This document shows positions 60,064-64,000 of a stretch of 64,000 nt of DNA, in pieces (the first letter of the stretch is position 1; each line of letters starts with the position of its first letter). Made by a program: the position numbers and the translations under genes. The notes beneath the pieces were generated by a model. The model worked only from the letters and a program-made list of their open reading frames with translations, had not been told where the DNA came from and did no database searches. The stretch is from Rhynchonema sp. JSB1_4 (taxonomy: Eukaryota > Nematoda > Chromadorea > Monhysterida > Xyalidae): assembly GCA_030248065.1 (NCBI GenBank), contig JASAMV010007970.1, forward strand, positions 1 to 64,000, read 5' to 3'.

Positions 60064-61672
60064 CTGCAAAAATGCGCCTATCGTTTTTCTTTTGATAAAC
60101 GACTTCTTTCTGTGCACAGACAAAATGTGCCACTGATTTGTTGGGACTTGAGTGACTTCTGTTGATTGTTATAATGGTATGCCACACACAGCGAGTCAGG
60201 GCTTCACTTGTTTCCAACTGTTTGACAGACTAACCGGGTGCACCAGGACCTCGTCAGTGTGAGTGCACTGGGATGGTTAGTGACCCGAAAAAGTGCGATA
60301 AAAAATGTTACCACTCTCCGTAAACATCACCTGCATCATTCATTTCCCCGCACAAAACCGTAATGAAACAGCACTCCGATTAAAAATTTTCACCGATTTG
60401 CGTTGTCCATAGGAAATCCCAAGACCTGTGAAGCCGGCCCAAACCTGTACACTCGTGATAACAGACGAGATCCCGAATCCAGGCTGTTGTGCTCAGCGTG
60501 TACTGACCAGCACCCGACGACAGTTTGACGCACGCACATTTGCGATTGTTGAACACAGATGAGTCTGAATCAATATACAACCGTTGAAATCTAAATTTTG
60601 CTGTAATTTTTAATATTTTATATCCAGATTCAGGTCTGTTATTGGGCCATTTGACCCGTACACGTTGTTAAGACAGCTTCGACACCCAACCCAATAACAC
60701 CCGAATAACAAACACCACGAATCTCAAATGAGTTGCGGTGACACCATAGTAAGTTTAATTTTTTTTGGAATATACTGGCAAATCAAAAAAATTCTGGTGA
60801 TCGGCCATTTTCCATGTGGTCGCTCATGAGAAAAATTGTTTCATTGCTTCAAATGCACAAACTGCAAATACTTTCAGTTTCAACAAACTTACTGAAATCT
60901 GAAATTCGGCCCGTTTCGTATCTGACTTTTTGACTAATTTGAGTTGTGTCAAAACAACGGTGATAATAATGCCACGAATGGCGCAGGCTCACCCGGACTA
61001 GCCCATTGCAGTACACTGGATGTCTTGCCAGTTAAGGAGACAAACGGATGATAAGCGGTCTTGCGTTGCAGACTTGTGGCCATGCAGCGGGATGGGCCGA
61101 TCACTTCCGTATCAAGCCGCTCGTTCAGCCAATCTGAATGAACAGGTTTGATATGCGAAGAAAAGGTGCTGGCGGTCTTGGTCAATCATTATGGACAACT
61201 GTGGCATTATTCCGCAACGTGACGCAGAAGATGAACGCATTACAGTTATGACAGATTGCCTCAAAGGTGCAGGCAGCCATGGCGAGGCGAGCCTACAGCG
61301 TTGGAAATTTAGGTTCAAATTTTACAACGTTTGTTTTTCAAAATACTGCAATTCCTACCTTAACCTCATACAACAGTGAACGCGGAACAACGTTGCTCTT
61401 CCCAAAGCTAAACATAGTTCCACATCTTAAAAATTAAATATGTTGATAGGATTTTCTGTCCGCCGATGAGTTCATGATACATACTATATATGTACACATC
61501 TCTTCATGCCAACTCACCCACAACGGCCATGGTTGTGTTGTCCGGTGTGATTGCGTGTCCGCCCAGTCTCAAACACAAGGTTTCGGCATTCACACTTCCC
61601 CCATCACAAGGCTGATCGACGGCCGTGTACAGGTATAGCAGCCCGGCGCTTTGCCAATACCATCGAAGCTCT
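59894..61672 (-). CDS. possible secreted/membrane protein with C-type-lectin-like and PAN-like exons
   Basis: Several - strand exons have coding character. 61672-61518 encodes YWQSAGLLYLYTAVDQ and ETLCLRLGGHAITPDNT, like the first half of a C-type lectin domain, with an excellent donor GTGAGT. Exons 61176-60993, 60564-60445 and 60063-59894 join each other in phase 1. The last has HKCAIACYNNLLCRGLAH, spaced like a PAN/apple domain. The link between the lectin-like exon and the other three is not in phase with what I can see, so an exon is missing or there are two genes. The gene converges on NAV, and its 3' end was not found. Domain names are inferences. Confidence 0.4.
60445..60564 (-). CDS. 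exon of the lectin/PAN-like gene (Cys-rich)
   Basis: - strand acceptor TTGATTCAG, donor ACAG/GTTTGG. It encodes SSVFNNRKCACVKLSSGAG and CYHEC. Phase 1 in and out. Confidence 0.4.
60993..61176 (-). CDS. exon of the lectin/PAN-like gene
   Basis: - strand frame TASTFSSHIKPVHSDWLNE to VLQWASP with an excellent donor CCGG/GTGAGC. Phase 0 in and 1 out. No domain recognised. Confidence 0.4.
61518..61672 (-). CDS. C-type-lectin-like exon
   Basis: 51 codons on the - strand with paired Trp/Tyr residues and CLRLGGH, typical of the first helices of a C-type lectin fold. Donor TGG/GTGAGT. The acceptor (CCAAG) is uncertain. Confidence 0.45.
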
Positions 61673-61799
61673 CTTGGCACTCACGGCAAGCCGCTGGCTT
61701 TAGAGCTGAAGCGGTAATAGTACTGCCGAAGTTTTCCACATAAAGGGCTGTAGTTTAAGAAAATCTTCGTTTCCGAACGAAATAGGGCCCTATTTGGAG

Positions 61800-62965
61800 A
61801 GGGTTTTATATGGAAAGTTCCCGGAAATGACGTGCCTCTCTCGTCCTAAATGAGATTGAAATAAAGTAAATGGCTGATTGCCTCTAAGAATCGTCCGCTC
61901 TTTCAATGCTGAAGGTATAAATTTGCCCACAGACATGCTGAAACCATTCGAAATCAAAAGCCTTCTTGTTTCAAGACAATGAATGCCAATAAATGCTTCA
62001 TCATTCAAGGAAGCACGCACAACTTCCTGTTGGTCTGTGGGCTTGTGTGTTGTTGTTGACATACACTTATCAGCTTCACCGCAGACGAAGAAAGGTGGCC
62101 AGCTAAATTTTAACAACCAGGGATGTCGCCAACAGTTGGAAAATCATGCGCCTCACGCACCTCTAACAATCATCGCGGTCAGAAGTACCATGTATGTTAG
62201 AACTTGTAATCGACTGTTGAAAGTGCACATCTTTCGATGCAAAACGAACATCGTAGCCCACGAGGTGGTACGGTAGCGATGGTGACATGGGGACTATTCC
62301 GGTTACGATCCATTTGTGACCAGGCGGCGGACAAACATTCGGGGCGCGCGCGCACTAAAATTTGTACGGTGAGAAATAAAAATTTGCAGAATCTCTGCTG
62401 CTTTGTCTGCTCGCTGCCAGAATTCTACCTAACGACTGACCTTACATCAGCGCGGAGAACTGGGATATACATTACAGCGCAAACATCCGTAAACCTGACC
62501 TATTGTTTGAATAAATCAGACAAACTATGGCTGATATTAATGAATAATGCAACCACTACCAGGCACGTGAAGTTACAGTATGAACTCATGCTCTGTTTAT
62601 ACATGTAGAGATTAGAACCACTGTAAAAAAACTGTCTGACATTTGAAGTCATATGCGTGACAACAACTAAAAGCGGGACTGTCCAACCAGATAATTTGCT
62701 ATCAACCGAAGTCGTTTTATTATTGCTTCTCGATAATCAAACTCTGTATGCAAGCGCGGTCCGGGATCATAATTCATAATTTGATTATCTTTGGACGAGC
62801 CCCGAAATGAGCCCTCAACCTCGACTCATTGTTTGACATCGGTTCCCATGGATAAATTACAATGATGATTTGTCAAATAAAATGATTCGCTAGTGCGAGC
62901 TGCACGTGATGGAAAACCGGATGACGCGGCTGCCTTATTTTGGAGACGGTCACACCAGACCCTAA
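61800..62965. other. no confident gene
   Basis: A - strand frame at 62098-61790 (CGEADKCMSTTTHKPTDQQ onward) follows a fair acceptor and may be an upstream exon of the lectin/PAN-like gene. Nothing else stands out. Confidence 0.35.
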
Positions 62966-63270
62966 GGCTGTGAGCAGATAAACGCGGAATGCGGAAATTG
63001 GTTAGCAGATAAACGCGGAATGACAGATTTCTGCATTCCGCATTCCGCGTTTATCTGCTCACCTTTGCGGAATGATGCGTGCTTGGGTGACGATGACAAC
63101 TTCCAGCGTGCTGACCTCAAAATGTTGCATGTTAACGCAAACAGCAACTGAGAGGTTTGACCAAAAGCATAAATTTACTTGCAGAAATGCAGAATTCCGC
63201 AAAGGTTAGCAGATAAACGCGGAATGTGGAATGCAGAAATCTGCCATTCCGCGTTTATCTGCTCACAGCC
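62966..63270. mobile_element. inverted-repeat MITE containing two internal hairpins (305 bp)
   Basis: The ends GGCTGTGAGCAGATAAACG and the inverse match over about 26 bp. The word AGCAGATAAACGCGGAATG occurs in both orientations inside each half, so each half folds alone as well as with the other. No clear target duplication. Confidence 0.8.
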
Positions 63271-64000
63271 CAAGGTATTGTTGTACATTGTGGACATGTT
63301 TCTTATCACACGCTTACCGAACCTTTTTTGAGAACCCAATTGAGATCGGTCAGGCAGAGCCATTGGGTTATAGCTTTTTTCTCACACTCAGGGAAACGGT
63401 TTGGCTCATCGAACACGTAGTCAGAAAAGTCGAACTTCAGCCTCATCAATTAAGCATACTTCCATGCAAACATTAATAACGTCAAACTTTTGCTTTCAAA
63501 ATCAAAGATCTCGCGGCTGTTCAGGGCACACTGGACAGACAGGGGCAGGACTCATAGCAGAAGCCTGAGACGAAAAGCTGCTCTATTGGCCAAAGACCAG
63601 GAAACTGAACTTGAACGGTTTGATCTTCGTCACAGATTATCTGACCATATGACCGACATAATGCCGCAAAGGCACGGATAACTCAGACGTATACGTCTAA
63701 CGACACACGAAGAAACTGGAAGTTTCTGAAATGGGTAATGTTCAAATATAACTTGGCGAAAACCAGTCCAGAGAGTTTGCTGATTTGGTGACCAATGGTA
63801 ATTGTGCTTGTTTCTGGCAGGGGGATTCTGGATCCGGGCTCTTATTCAGTGCAGCATGACCCGGAGGTAATCGCATTAGGGTCCCAGTCAGTCATCACGT
63901 ATATTCTCTGACACTGTGCCATGCATACATGACTGTAAATGGCTTGCAGCATGCACCATGAAATACAAAACACAAAACGTACTGTCACCGTAACCGACAC
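63271..64000. other. no confident gene
   Basis: A 63-aa + frame at 63490-63681 is rich in Arg, Lys and Glu (LRRKAALLAKDQETELERFD) and could be an exon, but no splice context supports it. Confidence 0.3.

Noticed and set aside
1..64000. tRNA, rRNA and CRISPR
   Set aside because: I saw no tRNA cloverleaf signature boxes, no rRNA-like sequence and no regularly spaced direct repeats with unique spacers.

Overview
The window is eukaryotic and almost certainly from an animal. It has gene-sparse DNA, GT-AG introns with pyrimidine-rich acceptors, CA microsatellites, many inverted-repeat MITEs with clean target-site duplications, and one very large multi-exon gene of a family known only from animals. 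I cannot name the species. A bilaterian invertebrate fits best, because there is a single neuron-navigator gene with many small introns.

The dominant feature is a neuron navigator (NAV / unc-53 / sickie family) gene on the + strand, 19529-58439. I assembled 39 exons by hand. Every splice junction keeps the reading frame, giving 2111 codons to a TGA stop. It starts inside a calponin-homology (CH) domain. It then runs through a long Ser/Thr/Pro-rich region with NAV signature motifs and coiled coils, and ends in a C-terminal AAA-type ATPase with Walker A GAAGCGKS and Walker B LILDD. The first half of the CH domain and the start codon were not found and may lie upstream of the window. An ATG-led exon at 44809-45170 is phase-compatible with exon 15 and looks like an alternative promoter start.

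Upstream of NAV: 1-180 is the C-terminal tail of a membrane protein, possibly envelope-like, cut by the window edge. A 12-exon + strand gene encoding a zinc-finger protein of unrecognised family occupies 3182-7367. A 268-bp tandem repeat lies at 8372-9480. The 3' end of an unrecognised - strand gene lies at 9984-11723, next to about 2 kb of G-rich satellite-like sequence (11860-13800). A roughly 3-kb inverted-repeat element with a nested hAT-type MITE spans 14653-17633, followed by a further hAT MITE at 18403-18913. Downstream, converging on NAV, there are - strand exons (59894-61672) that look like a secreted or membrane protein with C-type-lectin-like and PAN/apple-like cysteine modules.

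The most unusual signals are short dispersed words concentrated in and around NAV. TGAAACATCA occurs 19 times exactly, a 24-bp word with a palindromic TGGTGCACCA core occurs about 10 times, and GCATGATAACA occurs 5 times. Each is far above chance, and ordinary repeats or coding do not account for them. Two separate inverted-repeat elements also carry degenerate TTAGGC telomere-like cores.
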